Positions 37,313-49,046 of a stretch of DNA of 64,000 nucleotides are shown in pieces. The translations under genes and the position numbers were made by a program. The notes beneath the pieces are model-generated. The model was not told the origin of the DNA. It was given only the letters and a program-made list of their open reading frames with translations, and did not search any database. Position 1 is the stretch's first letter, and every line of letters begins with the position of its first letter. The stretch spans positions 13,767,387 through 13,831,386 of the forward strand of contig NW_024881321.1 of NCBI RefSeq assembly GCF_018691265.1, in the 5' to 3' direction. Source of the stretch: Tyto alba (Eukaryota > Chordata > Aves > Strigiformes > Tytonidae).

Positions 37313-39641
37313 ACTTTTCAAGGATACAAACCCAGAAGTTTCAAAAATGTATTTAATTAAAAAAAAATTACTTGTGCTATATAATGAGACAGAAGTATAC
37401 TGCAGCACTTGCAGTAACTTTACTTTATGTAAAATTAATAAAAAAAATACTACGATTAAATGATAATTTTTAATTTTGTAAGTTCACAAAAAATTAGTAA
37501 TGAGCTGAAATTGCTGGAAAGAAGGCCAGAGAGTCTCTGACAAGAAGACAGTAATCATATGAAAAGTGATGACACTGGGTCCATGCGATACAACATGTAT
37601 TCTCACTGCAGTTTAGACACAGCTGAAAACTTCTGCTTTGCGGTCACACGTAGCTGTATATGTATCCTAGAAAAGTTCAGCTCTTTATGTTAGTGTAAGG
37701 TAGTGTCAATATTTAGTGTGCTGCTGAGAAGTATAACAATATATGAAATCCAGGCTCCATTAAAGTCATCCAAATCTGTGCACACCTTAAGCATGTTTGA
37801 CCTGAGTAGAGTTGTATTTACAGTTATTTAGTAAGAACCTAGCAAAAATTAAATGTAGTTTTGTTAGTCTTTGGTGGTTGAAGCCTTGAAAGAATATAGA
37901 TATTTGGGATTTCAAGAATAGTTTACAACAGGCAGGAGCAAAATCTTTCACATATATTAGTTCATATATAATGTAAAAGATCAACACATCCAAATATATA
38001 TGGTGTCAAATAACATAATAACTATAACAAACATAATTAATACACTATACTATACTATAATATAAAATACTATGTTCATAAAACTCAAATGTTCATTTGT
38101 TTCTCAATCACGTTCAAACATTTGTGGAAAGATATAATAATATTCGATGAAAATATGACCAGTCAAACCATCAACATTCTAGTGTTCAGAGAATAAATCT
38201 TTTACACACATAACAGACTTTTTGTGGGGTTTTAGAATATTTAAAGCTGGAAAACATTACTTTATATTCTGTATTTTTTTCAGTAAACTCTTTTGTGAAA
38301 TACTTAGATTCTCTTGTACTTGCTTCAGTTATACCATTAATAACTTTGGTTTATGTGCCCCTTTTGATCACAGATTTAAGTCCTGTCACAGCTGACGCGT
38401 ATCACAGATGAACTGAGGATAAACAGCTTGCTATTCAGTTTTTGTAAGAGGTATTGGAAGTCCTGTTCACCTTGCCTTGACAATTAAGATTCTGTATTAG
38501 TCAGTGTGAAAGTTGCACTTTTGCTTAACTGTAATTCTGAAGCCCAGAAAATGTTAGACTTATCGTTATGTTATAGTGATACTAATGCACTTTTCTGGCT
38601 TGTTTTTTATTTCTTCCTTTCTATTACTCAGTCTTTCTCAGGAGTCTGCTTCCAATCATCTCTACTGTATTTCTTTGGGGACAAACTCAAACAACCTCAC
38701 AAATGTATTAATTTCATTTCATGCAGATCTAGTTGCTAGAGGATCACTGTAAGTACAGAGATGGCTATTTATCCTGGAAGTGTCTGTAAACTACTAGTAT
38801 CTCTATCAGATCATTCTCTTCTCTGGATGTTGTGCAAGGTACTGCTCTTTAAGGTGCAAACTGTCAACTTTAGTATCGTAGCCTTTCAGTTATGGAGTCT
38901 ATATATTCTGAGAATTTCTTGTTATTGGGGAATTAAGTCTCTCATTCTTACATTTTTCTCTATTTTAGGCAATAACACTGAACATGAAGAAGCTTGCAAT
39001 TATAGGTGTAGTATAAGAGAGTCATTTAGTGGCTGCTATGGCAGAAAAGCTAGGAAAATAAACACAATGTTTCAGAGGCTTGGTTTAGTCTGAAAAATTT
39101 GGAAATGAATCCTCGTATAGATGCCTTAGATACAAGTCATCTTCCTGTCCTACTAAAGAAAATTCTCAGAAGTATTTCAGGGTTTCTTTCTCATTTATAT
39201 TCTGTTTCACCCCCCTATTTACAGTTCCATTATTTTAATTCACCTTTCAAGCAGAAGTTCAATTGCAAATATATATTCCAGATGCATCTTGTTGACCTTT
39301 CCAAGACTCATGAATAGTTGGTGCTGTCAGTCAGTTATATTTTGATGATAAAGTCAGTCAATCAGTCCTAGAAAATGATACCAGGGTAGGGGATTAATGC
39401 AAATTCATCCTAGAGTTTTTGGCTCTCACTGTTAGAAATGGGAATTTCAGTAAAGAAATCCAGCTTTTGTAAACATATAATATGGAAGTCCAATTTGTGT
39501 TCATCTGTATTTTTTTTTTTTTTTTTAATAAATGGTTATAGAGGCCTAGTAACAAAAAACAGGTGCAATATTAGTTCTGAAATACCAACTTTTCCTTTAG
39601 TCACCTACCTCGGTACCACATGCACATTGATGCTTTATATC
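37313..39641. other. AT-rich non-coding stretch
   Basis: No gene seen. Open frames of 77 and 110 codons at 38506-38739 and 38761-39093 lack recognisable domains. A degenerate TACTA repeat lies near 38041-38075, and a T run of about 18 lies near 39509. Confidence 0.55.
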
Positions 39642-40555
39642 TGTAGTGGTTAGAGCCAGGTTAGCAGCCAACCACCATAGATGGTCATGAGCAAAAGGCA
39701 GACTCCTTAGGGGAAGAACAAACCCCATACATTTATTAGAGACACTAACAACACGTAACAGAGTAGGACAGTGAGAAGCATTGCCACTTCTTGCGAACAC
39801 CTTCCCCCCACCCTTCCCTTCTTCCCAGGCTCAGCTCTGCTCCTAATATCTCTACCTCCTCCCCCCAGTGGCGCAGGGGCAGGGAATGGGGGGTGCAGTC
39901 AGTGTTGTCACGTTCTTCCATCTTCAGTGGTTGCGGTGGCGGGTAAGCTTATGGAATTTGCTCCCCCTGCTCCGTCGAGGTCCCCCTCTCCCAGAAGACA
40001 GTCTTCCACAGGAGTCTCTCTCCCATGGGCTGTAGCCCTTCCTGAGCTGTTCAGGCGTGGGACACCCCCTCATGCTGCAATCCTCCCAGCACTGAACTAC
40101 AACAGCAGGAACTACCTTTTCCCACAAGACCCCGGTCTTCTTTGGGCACAGCACTTTGCTTAGCCAGATGAAAACAAACACAGGCCACAAATCAATGTCT
40201 GCTCCACCATAGATCTCCATGGGTGGCAGGGGGGGGCCGCCCTGCTGTCTCACCACAGGATACAGGGGGGTCTCTGCTCCGGCACACCTCCCCCCTCCTT
40301 TCTTCCTCCATTCCTCCACTGACCTTGGTGTTCACGCAGCTGCTGAACTCCTCCTCACAAGTCCGACTGCCCGTCACCACGTCCCTTCTTAAATACGTTA
40401 TCACAGAGGCGCAGCTGATTGGCTCAGTTTCCAAACAGAAGTGGAGCTGACTTGGAGCTGGGGGAACTTCGAGAAGCTTCTCACAGGGGGCCACCCCTGC
40501 AGCCCCCTCCCTCACCACCAAACAAAAACCCCCACCACTCACTCAACCCAGGACA
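39642..40555 (-). mobile_element. Solo LTR, ERVL-like, family A copy 2
   Basis: On the minus strand it begins TGTCCTGGGTTGAGTGAG and ends GGCTCTAACCACTACA. It is flanked by ATATC (39637-39641) and ATAAC (40556-40560), a 5-bp duplication with one mismatch. Length 914 bp, shorter than the copy at 32257 because of internal deletions. ATTGG (40418-40422), TATA-like box (40388-40395) and polyadenylation signal (39732-39737) are all on the minus strand. It lies in inverted orientation to the copies at 32257 and 45863. Confidence 0.85.
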
Positions 40556-42087
40556 ATAACACTCATATTCTTGGAAATACTGAACTAAAGAACATAATAG
40601 CTAAGGGTTTGCTTCTTTTTCCACTAGCATGGCAACTTATGTATGAACAAGTGTTTGATACAGGGTTCTGTTGTGATGTCTAAACCTATGAAAATAAATT
40701 AATGAAGAGGTTTCTGAGCTTGCAAAGACTATTATTTAAGGAATTACACAGGATTTAGACAAGATTTATTTAAACTTTGGTTGGAATGACAGCTCAACAT
40801 CCACTTGGAAGTAAGTTCAATTAAATTAGTATTCCATCACAGGATATTTGTTTCATGGTGCATAGAGAAATTATAGGCTGATATTTGCATATATTGAAAT
40901 CCACAAGGAGAATAAAGCATTTAGAAAGAGTAGTAGGCAGCAGTAATAATCAAATTAAATTGTTGTTATAACTAGGAAATATACAGCAAGATAATTTTTA
41001 TAAGTGGTTCCAAGGAAAAATATATAAACTCATTACTGACAGATCAAAAAATGACTTGCTATACTATCATCTCTCCCTTGTTCTAGGTTTTCTTAGGCTA
41101 ATAATTTCCTGGTGAAAATGAAAAAAAAAAAAAAAAAACAAAAAAACAAAACAACAAACAAACAAAACAAAACAAAGCAAAAACCCAATAAAATATTCAA
41201 CAAAAAGCTACAGGAGACAGCAATATAAAGCTTTCAAGAAAATGACACACTTCTTACAATGACTTTTGTTTATTTTTTTTTAGTGAAGTGGAATAAAGCT
41301 GAGAAGTGTTTAATGTATTGCATATTGATTTCAAAGTCTTTAGGTGGGATTTGTCTTACTAAGTATAGAGTTTAGATGTGTCTATGGGCTTTTCATGCAG
41401 GTCTTATTTCGTAGTGAATAAAATCTGGTTTATACAGTCAGTGGAGTCTAGGGTATGATTCACCTCATTGTAAGGCAGGCATTAAAATTGTTCAGAGTAG
41501 CTACTTCAGAAAAAAGTGTCCCTTTCTTTTTATTCACTGTTAAAAGTCATTATGTGACTAAACTGGTTTGGTGTCCTCTATAAGATTTGTTTTCTAGGAT
41601 GGGACTTGGATATTTGGGTTTATCCCAGCAATTACTATTGTTTGTTTTATTCTTTCGTACTTCTATGTACTTATTCCTGAAGAAGTATTTTTCATATTGA
41701 CATTTATTAAACTCTATAGGACAGATGGAGGCAAAGTGCTATAGAGTAGTTATTTCATGAATTTCTGATTTTCTACTGGTGAAAGTTGCATTAGGTATTG
41801 AAAAAAAAAATTAGATCTAAGATTTAATGTTAGCAGATTATTGAAGTAATCAACAGACTTATTTTCCCATACAAAAGAAATGGAACTGTTAATTCCAGCT
41901 CTTTAATTTCCTCCTCAAAAGCTGGTATTCACTCCCTTCCTACCTTTTTTCACCATCTCTGTCTGTGTCCCTATAAATCATGCTCACTCCAAAACATAAA
42001 GTTTTAATGGCCTAAGTGAAAGCAATTTTATCTCATTGTGAGGAATATCATTTAACACAAGATTCCCATAAAGCATTACTTGCTTTC
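40556..42087. other. AT-rich non-coding stretch
   Basis: No gene. Contains an A-rich tract with CAAA/CAAAA units at 41120-41190. Confidence 0.65.
41120..41190. repeat. A-rich (A)n(CAAA/CAAAA)n tract
   Basis: An A run of about 18 followed by irregular CAAA, CAAAA and CAA units. No retrocopy body is recognisable before it. Confidence 0.85.
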
Positions 42088-42888
42088 TGTAGCAAGATTT
42101 TGGTAGCCAGGGTGGCTGCAGGGTGGCTTCTGAGAGAAGAAGCCATGTGCTACCCTGTGCTAGACACAGCTGATTCCAGTTTGTTCCACAACAAACCCAT
42201 TTCAGGACATAGCTGAGCCCATCAGCCAAGTTGGTGGTATCTCTGAACCTACTGGAAGAGTTTATGGTTCTTCTGTGAAAACATATTTAAGGAAGAGTAG
42301 AAAATGCCAAGAGAGAGGAACAAGAGGCCAGAGCAGTAGGTGGTGCTCCATGGTGGAGCAGGTTCACTCCCAAAGTTACTGCAGCCCTTGGGAAACTCAT
42401 GATGGAGCAGAGAAAATGAGTGAGAAAGAAAGAACAAGGGAAGAAAATAATAGGGAGCAGAAGTAAACTACTGTGCCATGAACTCAATCTCATCCACTGC
42501 CTGACGCCTCACCTAAGGGACAGATTGTAATCTGTGGTGATAACAAGGAGAATAGTGGCTGGGAAGGGGAGATGAGAGTGTTTGAAGTGAAGCAAAGTCT
42601 AGGAAAGAGAGGAAGGTTGTTTTCCCTAGGTGTTTAAATGTTTGTCTTTGTTTTACAATATCTGAATCAGTAGTTAAATTTTTTAAATTAAGTAAAATTC
42701 CCCAAGTCAAATGCATTTTTTCCCATTAAAGTAACCGGAGAATGATTTTCTTGTATTTATTTTGACCCACGAATTCTCCTGCTTTTCATATTTTCTTCCC
42801 TACCCTGCTGGGCAGGGTGGGGGCCAGAGAGAAAGAGAGTGAGCGGTTGTGTGGGTGCTTGACTGATAACCATGGACAATCCACTTCA
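42088..42888 (+). mobile_element. Old, degraded solo LTR, ERVL-like (related to the LTR at 44938)
   Basis: The order of features matches the LTR at 44938: TTTTGGTAGCCAGGGTGGCTG at the start, AGCCCATCAGCC, GTGAAAACATATTTAAGGAAG (TATA-like box), GGTGGAGCAG units, TTCCCCAAGTCAAATGCATTTT, TTGACCCACGAATT and an AGAGAGTGAGCGG tail. Many substitutions and indels separate it from the other copies and I could not recover a target-site duplication, so the ends are approximate by tens of bases. It is clearly older than the neighbouring LTRs. Confidence 0.6.
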
Positions 42889-44154
42889 AGAGCACACTTA
42901 AATTAATCAAAACATGAGAATCATTCGCATCTTTTGGAAATACAGCTGCTAGAAGTTACTAGCCTTGCAACTCAAGAATGTCTGGAATGAAATAGCGTCA
43001 TAGATATTCTTACAGTAAAGAAATGGCATAATTAGTTTGAAAACTAATGACAAATCACAATACATTGTCAAGAGAGAAAATGCAGAATATGAAGATTTCT
43101 TTTGTTGCTTTCTTTCTTTCCCAGAATAGGCTCCAGAGCTTGCATTTTACATAGCAGATGATCTGCTTGGTCAATCACACACAACAAATGGACAATTGAC
43201 TACTATTAAAACATAACGATTAATATTTTTAAATAAGTAACTGGTCTTTTCTGTAACTACAGGTGTTTATTTTGAAGTGACCTAAACACCCTAGCAATAA
43301 CATTGTCTTATTATCTTTTCTTCTTGCTCTCTCTGTTACTACAAGAACAGATTGGTTTATGAATAAAATCAGTTCCTTTCTCACACTGAAGCAGCTGGCA
43401 TCCAGACCAGCAGTCTACTTCATCAGTGTGTACGTCCTATAAGAAAGAAGGTAACTGAGCATCCTAAATTGTATCAACAGATAGTATCTGTGCCTGTGAT
43501 CATTAAATATTCTGAGATTGCTGAAAGGAATTACTACACTCCTATTAAAAAACTTACTATTACAGCAGAATTTTTGAGTTTATAAAGCTTGTCAGTTGAT
43601 ACAGGTCAAATTTTGTCTTAGTTTGGGAGCCATTAAAAAGTATGTGCAGGTTTTAAATTGATTTGTAATAAAACCAGATTCTCCATTCCCAGAGTAACTT
43701 CACAATATATTCTAAGACATCATCTGTAAGTCAGTTTCCATTTTTAAAATGTTTGGAAACTGAATGGTCTTCTTTATGAACTAGTCAAATTTAGTATTTT
43801 TACAGGAAAGTGGAACAGATAGCTGCTGATTCTTACATTGTGGGAATGTACAACATGAAAAAGCAACCTAATAAATTCCCACTATTTACAGAATACCTCA
43901 GATAGATGCAATTACTTCGTCATGGTGTGAAATTTTTCCAGTTCTCATTGTTACTTCTTATTCACAATTATTGAAAATCTTGGTCTATTTTTTATCATCC
44001 TAGGAAAGATTAATCTAGTTGTGCACTGAAAAACTGAAGTGATCAACAATAGAGACCTTATTCCTTTCTTTCACATTGTTTGCACTATGTTTAACCTAAA
44101 GATGATGGAACTGAAGGGAGAAATAAGATCTAAGATATTAAAAACCTCAAAACG
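42889..44154. other. AT-rich non-coding stretch
   Basis: No gene or recognisable transposon seen. Confidence 0.6.
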
Positions 44155-44284
44155 TTCAAGGTCAGGCTAGACAGGGCTTTCAACAACCCTATCTAGTTGA
44201 AGGTGTCCCTGCTCATTGCTGGGGGGTTGGACTAGATGACCTTTACAGGTCCCTTCCAAACCAAACCATTCTATGATTCTATGA
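44155..44284 (+). mobile_element. CR1-f: 3'-end fragment of a CR1 LINE
   Basis: Only about 130 bp: the extreme C-terminal coding end and 3' UTR (GGTTGGACTAGATGACC and GGTCCCTTCC), ending in two ATTCTATG units. A strongly 5'-truncated insertion. Confidence 0.93.
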
Positions 44285-44937
44285 AAAAAATAATAATAAT
44301 TCAGCATAAAATGAATAGAAAGTCCCAAAACAGTTTATTGAACTAATGCTAAGATTATGACGCACAGATATGAGAATGAATACATTATAAAAGTATGGTT
44401 TAAGAGTATATCCTGAAGTGTATTTAGGAGAAGCAGTGGTCCATTTGCCCATGTTTAAAAGCATCACTTAAGTGTCACAGCTCCTGAAGGAATCTTACAT
44501 TTTAAAACCCTGTCTGAGACGAATAAAGGAATGCATCATTTGGTGAGCTGTGGAATTTGATATGAGAGAGGTCTAACAAATCCTTTTCTGTGCACTTACA
44601 GCTGTTTGCTAGGGATACATCAGATACTACCAGGGTGGCTGCTGTGGATTCTGGATCTCATTCAATATAAATGGAAAGGAAACACACAATTCAATGATGG
44701 ATATTTCATTACTAACCAGACATGTAACTTTTTAGGCCTTATATTTTGAGTAACTTAACATTTATATAATCTTTTGACTGGGGATCCAATGCATGCACAA
44801 CAGTCTGAGAGCTCACACTCAAGGTTTCCAGTGACATCATGTTACATTATTGGTGTTCAGCTGCAGTGAAAACTAAGGGCATTTATTTGTCTATTTAGAA
44901 ACATGTAAGAAAATTATTTTTTCCTGAAGTAATGTGG
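44285..44937. other. AT-rich non-coding stretch
   Basis: No gene. Its last five bases (TGTGG, 44933-44937) are the left target-site duplication of the next LTR. Confidence 0.65.
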
Positions 44938-44965
44938 TATATTGGGTTTTCATGGCAAGGTTTTG

Positions 44966-44968
<3 letters not shown>

Positions 44969-45026
<58 letters not shown>
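44969..45026. repeat. (TG)n microsatellite inside the family C LTR
   Basis: Twenty-nine uninterrupted TG units in the U3 part of the outer LTR, where the related old copy at 42088 has only GGTAGCC-type sequence. Confidence 0.95.
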
Positions 45027-45028
<2 letters not shown>

Positions 45029-45330
45029 CTACAGCAGTCGTTTTTGTGAGATGTCAGAAACTTTCCCCATGTTGGACAGAGCCACTGGCTCACACAATCA
45101 GCAATGGTGGTAACACCTCTGTGATAACATATTTAAGAAGTGGAAAAAAACCCTGTGCAATAGACAATGCTTCCAGAGAGAGGAAGGAGAACATGTGAAA
45201 CAACTCTGCAGACACCAAGGTCAGTGAAGGAGGAGGGGAGAAGCTGCTCTGGGTGCCAGAGCAGAGGTTCCCCTGCAGCCTGTGATGAAGACCATGGTGA
45301 GTCAGGTTGTTGCCCTGCAGCCCATGAAGA

Positions 45331-45633
45331 ACCATGGTGAAGCAGATATCCACCTGCAGTCTGTGGAAGGACCTGACACCAGAGCAGGTGAATGCACCCA
45401 AAGAAGGCCATGACCCCATGGAAAGCCAGTGCTGGAGCAGGTTCCTTGCAGGACTGGTGGCCCTGTGGAGAGAAACCCACACTGGAGCAGGTCTTCTGTC
45501 AGGACTTGTGGTCCTGTGAAGGATCCACACAAGAGCAGTCAGTTACTGAAGGACTGCAATCTGTAGAAGGGACCCATGCTGGAGCATTTCGTGGAGGACT
45601 GTCCTCTGTGGGAGAGACCCAATGCTGGAGCAG
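45331..45633 (+). repeat. Degenerate 46-53-bp tandem repeat within the LTR
   Basis: GAGCAG (or GAGCAT) recurs at 45382, 45435, 45485, 45533, 45582 and 45628, spaced 53, 50, 48, 49 and 46 bases. Each is followed by a GGACTG-like core and a GTGGAGAGACCCA-like end. Units are strongly diverged. Similar but fewer units occur in the family A LTRs and in the old LTR at 42088. Confidence 0.75.
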
Positions 45634-45862
45634 GGAAAGAGTGTGAGGAGTCCTCTCCCTGAGGAGGAAGAAGCAGCAGACCTGTGGTGAACTGAATTCA
45701 GCCCCCATTCCCTGTCCCCCTGTGCCACTGGAAGGGAGAAGACAGAGAAATTGGGAATGAAGTTGAGCCCAGGAGAGGGGTCAAAGGAAAGTGTTTTAAG
45801 ATTTGGTTTTATTTTTTATTGTCTTATTCTGGTTTCATTGGTAATAAATTAAGCTAACTTCC

Positions 45863-46945
45863 TGTTCTGGGTTTGAGTGTGTGCTGGTGTTTTTTGGTAG
45901 CAGGGGAAGGGTTTAGCAGGGTGGCCCTCTGTGAGAAGCTTCTTGAAGCTCCCCTGGCTCCAAGCCAGCTCTAGCTCTGCACCGAAGTTGAGCCAATCAG
46001 CTGTGCCACTGAGATAATGTATTTAAGAAGGGACGTGGTGAGGAGGAGTGGGACTTGTGAGGAAGAATTGTAGAAGCTGCGTGAACACCAAGGTCAGTGG
46101 AGGAATGGAGGAAGAAAGGAGGGGAGGAGGTGTGCTGGAGAAGAGACCCTCCTGTATCCTGTGGTGAGACGGCAGGGTGGCCCCCCCTGCCACCCATGAA
46201 GGTCTACAGTGGAGCAGACATTGATTTATGGCCTGTGTTTCGCATGGAAGACCAAGGTGTCTGTGCCTGAGGAAAGCCAAGATCTTGTGGGAAAAGGTAG
46301 TCCCCGCTGTTGTAGTTCAGCGCTAGGAGGATTGCAGCATGTGGGGGTGTCCCATGCTGGAGCAGCTCGGGAAGGGCTGCAGCCCGTGGGAGAGACTCCA
46401 GTCGGAGAAAGTTGGTGACCCACGACAGACCAGTGTAAGGAAACACTACAGCCCATGGGAGGGACTCATGTCAGCGAAAAACTGTGGAGGACTGTCTCCT
46501 GTGGGAGGAGGACCATGATGGAGCAGGGGGAAGAAGTTCCAGAAGCTCCCCCCACCAAAGATGGAAGAAGTGGCAGCACTGACTGCACCCCTCTCCCATT
46601 CCCTGCCCCCTGTGCCACCGAGGGGAGGAGGTAGAGATATTGGGAGCAGAGTTGAAACGGGGAAGAAGGGAGGTGTGGGGGGAGGTTGTTCTCAAGATGT
46701 GGCAATGCTTCTCACTGTCCTACTCTTTTAAGTGTTGTTGTTAGTGCCTGTAATATATCTATGTTCTTTTTTTTCTTCCCCTAATGAGTCTGCCTTTTAC
46801 CTGTGACCATAATGGGTGATCTGCCCCTCCCAGTCCTATCTTGAATCCCAAACGTGGATCTTTTGTCACTTCTCATCGCTGGGAGGGAAAGGAGGAGTGA
46901 GCGGCTGTGTGGTGCTCAGTTGCCTTCTGAGCTCAAACGACGATA
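45863..46945 (+). mobile_element. Solo LTR, ERVL-like, family A copy 3, nested in the family C LTR
   Basis: A 1083-bp unit starting TGTTCTGGGTTTGAGTG and ending CTCAAACGACGATA (last dinucleotide changed from CA to TA). It is flanked by CTTCC (45858-45862) and TTTCC (46946-46950), a 5-bp duplication with one mismatch made from the outer LTR. CCAAT at 45993-45997 and TATTTAAG at 46020-46027 are kept; the polyadenylation signal reads AATATA (46752-46757). The insertion point is 15 bases after the outer LTR's AATAAA. Same orientation as its host. Confidence 0.88.
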
Positions 46946-47562
46946 TTTCCCCAAGTCAAGTTTGTTTCGCCCATGATGGTAATTGCTGAGTGATCTTTCC
47001 CTGTCCTTATCTCAACACAGGAGCCTTTTGTATTTTTCTCCCTTTGCAGTTGAGGAGGGTGAGTGATAGAGCAGCCTTGGTGGACACCTGGCATCCAACC
47101 AAAATCAACCCACCACATGTGGCTTAGCCACTACAGTCTTACCTTAAATTTATTACTGGGTTCATGAATACTGACTACATGGTTTCTTCTAAAATGTTTC
47201 TACTGCCCTAGGTAATTACATTACTTTAGTAGATAAATTGTTCTATACCTTATTATTAAGTAAACTATGTTTCAGGAAGAATTCTGTCTTGTTGAACCAG
47301 AAAATGATAGAATTCCGATTAAAAGATCAGAAAAAAATATGGTTATGTGTAGCCAACCTGCTTTGATAGTGATAAAGAAAACTCTCTTACTGGAGAAGAT
47401 CTTTGTCATAATGTTAGAGGAACTTTCACTGGAACTGCTACCTAAATCAATTTCCAGATCTGAGAGTGTGATAATGAACCACTATAATTAGATCTATAAA
47501 TATGTAGAAAGTATATCATCTCAGTTTCTTGGCTGTAATAGATGTTTGGGACTATAGAGCTT

Positions 47563-47650
47563 TATTTTTTTTTTTGTTTGTTTGTTTTTGTTTTGTTTTG
47601 TTTTTTTTTGTTTTTTTGTTTGTTTGTTTGTTTTGTTTTGTTTTTTTCAG
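47563..47650. repeat. T-rich (TTTG/TTTTG)n tract
   Basis: T runs broken by regularly spaced G, forming irregular TTTG and TTTTG units. Confidence 0.88.
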
Positions 47651-48988
47651 TCAAATGAGTAAATATGGGATTTTAGTTAGAGTTTTAAAATTCCTAGACT
47701 TTTTTTAATATTCCAAATTATTGATTCTCCAACTAACAATATGTATAGTGGAAAAGTGCTTTTCACTGTTGGTGTTGTTTTGTATGTTTTCCTTTTGCTG
47801 TTGTACCTATCCAAAACTTGGAATGGTCAAAAAAAAAAAAAAAATAGAAAAAAGTTGTAATTGTCATTGTAAAAAGGAGAAAATTACTTTATTTTTTACT
47901 GTATTTTTCCTATGGCATTGAATGTTATGAAATGCAAAGAAGTGAGAAAGGAGCAAAGAGAAACTTCAGCATTTTAATGAGAAGCCAAACTACTTCATTA
48001 AAGATTTTTATTATAAGTTTTTTCATAAATGACTGGTTTTATATATATTTTAAACTGAATCAGATTATTGATTACTGCTAGTTTTAGCAATTTATTTTCT
48101 ACACTAAAAGTAATGCTTTCCTAATGAAAATAAAAGTTGACACTAGTGATATTTGTGGGTTAATATCAAAGAAATTACTTTCAGCTCACTCATATACACT
48201 TTACAAGCAATATCATCAGTTTCAATTCTGGAATAAAGAAACTACAAATTGCACTGAAGGGAAAGAACACCACCTCCAACCCCAAAATTTCTATTAATGA
48301 CTAGAAATTAGTAATATATTAGAAAAAGTTGTGTTGGTCAATAGCAGAGCCCACTATCTTCTCTTTAGGAATGAAGATTGGAAGCCCAAACAAGATAATA
48401 GAAAAATGCCTGTAATTTTTGTAGAGAGTTTGGATAAAGCTGTTTGCTCTTGAGATAGAACTGCTGTCTGTCTTGATGAGCAAATGTGTTTTGTCACACA
48501 CCTGCTTTTCCAGTCATCCAGACTGGAACACATTATAATTTTTCCTGTGTGCCCAAGTTTCCTTCCAAAGGAAAACTTAGTGTACAGACACAATGCATAC
48601 CCAGGAGACTTTCTGGCATGCATCTGAGATGCTGCCAGATCATATACTTATAAATCCAAGATTGTAGAGTGTACCTGCCCTGTGGTGTTGATGTGGTCAC
48701 TATCTATTAATTTAAAGCAGTTTGGATCAGGTTAGTTTTTCTCTCTCATTTAATTTTTACTCTTGAATAGTTTTATCATGAATTTCAGAGGCAGTGGGTA
48801 ATGAAAAGCATTGGTTGATTGCTTTTTCAGTGCTAGATAGCTTAATGATACTTTCCTTCTCTCATCAGTTCAGACACTGAATAAGATTCTGCAGATTCCT
48901 GAAGCACCAAAGAAATACAGAAATCTCTAAAAAATATCTAGGAAAAAAATGGAATCTAAAATAGGAAGAATATTGAAAGTGCCTCAGG

Positions 48989-49046
48989 AAAAAAAAAAAA
49001 AAAAACAAACAAACAACAAACAAAACAACAAAACAAACCAACAAAT
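48989..49046. repeat. A-rich (A)n(CAAA)n tract
   Basis: An A run of about 17 followed by CAAA, CAACAAA and CAAAACAA units. Resembles the tract at 41120. Confidence 0.88.

Larger units (their letters stand above)
44938..47117 (+). mobile_element. Solo LTR, ERVL-like, family C, split by a nested LTR
   Basis: The left part is 44938-45862 and the right part is 46946-47117; the family A LTR at 45863-46945 sits between them. The outer element begins TATATTGGG (first dinucleotide changed from TG to TA) and ends AATCAACCCACCACA. The flanks carry a perfect 5-bp duplication TGTGG (44933-44937 and 47118-47122). It has a TATTTAAG box at 45130-45137, AATAAA at 45843-45848 just before the nested insertion, a (TG)29 expansion near the start, and an array of diverged repeats about 46-53 bp long. 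The two parts join without loss when the inner element and one duplication are removed. Confidence 0.87.

Noticed and set aside
38761..39093. A 110-codon plus-strand open frame
   Set aside because: No recognisable domain and hydrophobic content typical of T-rich DNA; not supported as a gene.
45090..45530. A 146-codon minus-strand open frame
   Set aside because: It is antisense to the tandem-repeat part of the family C LTR and its apparent repeats only mirror the DNA repeats.
32257..47117. A full endogenous provirus made of paired LTRs
   Set aside because: Each LTR has its own flanking duplication, the nearest same-family copies are inverted or nested, and no gag, pol or env sequence is recognisable between any pair.
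41120..49046. A-rich CAAA tracts as retrocopy poly(A) tails
   Set aside because: No transcript-like body or flanking duplication could be recognised next to the tracts at 41120 or 48989.
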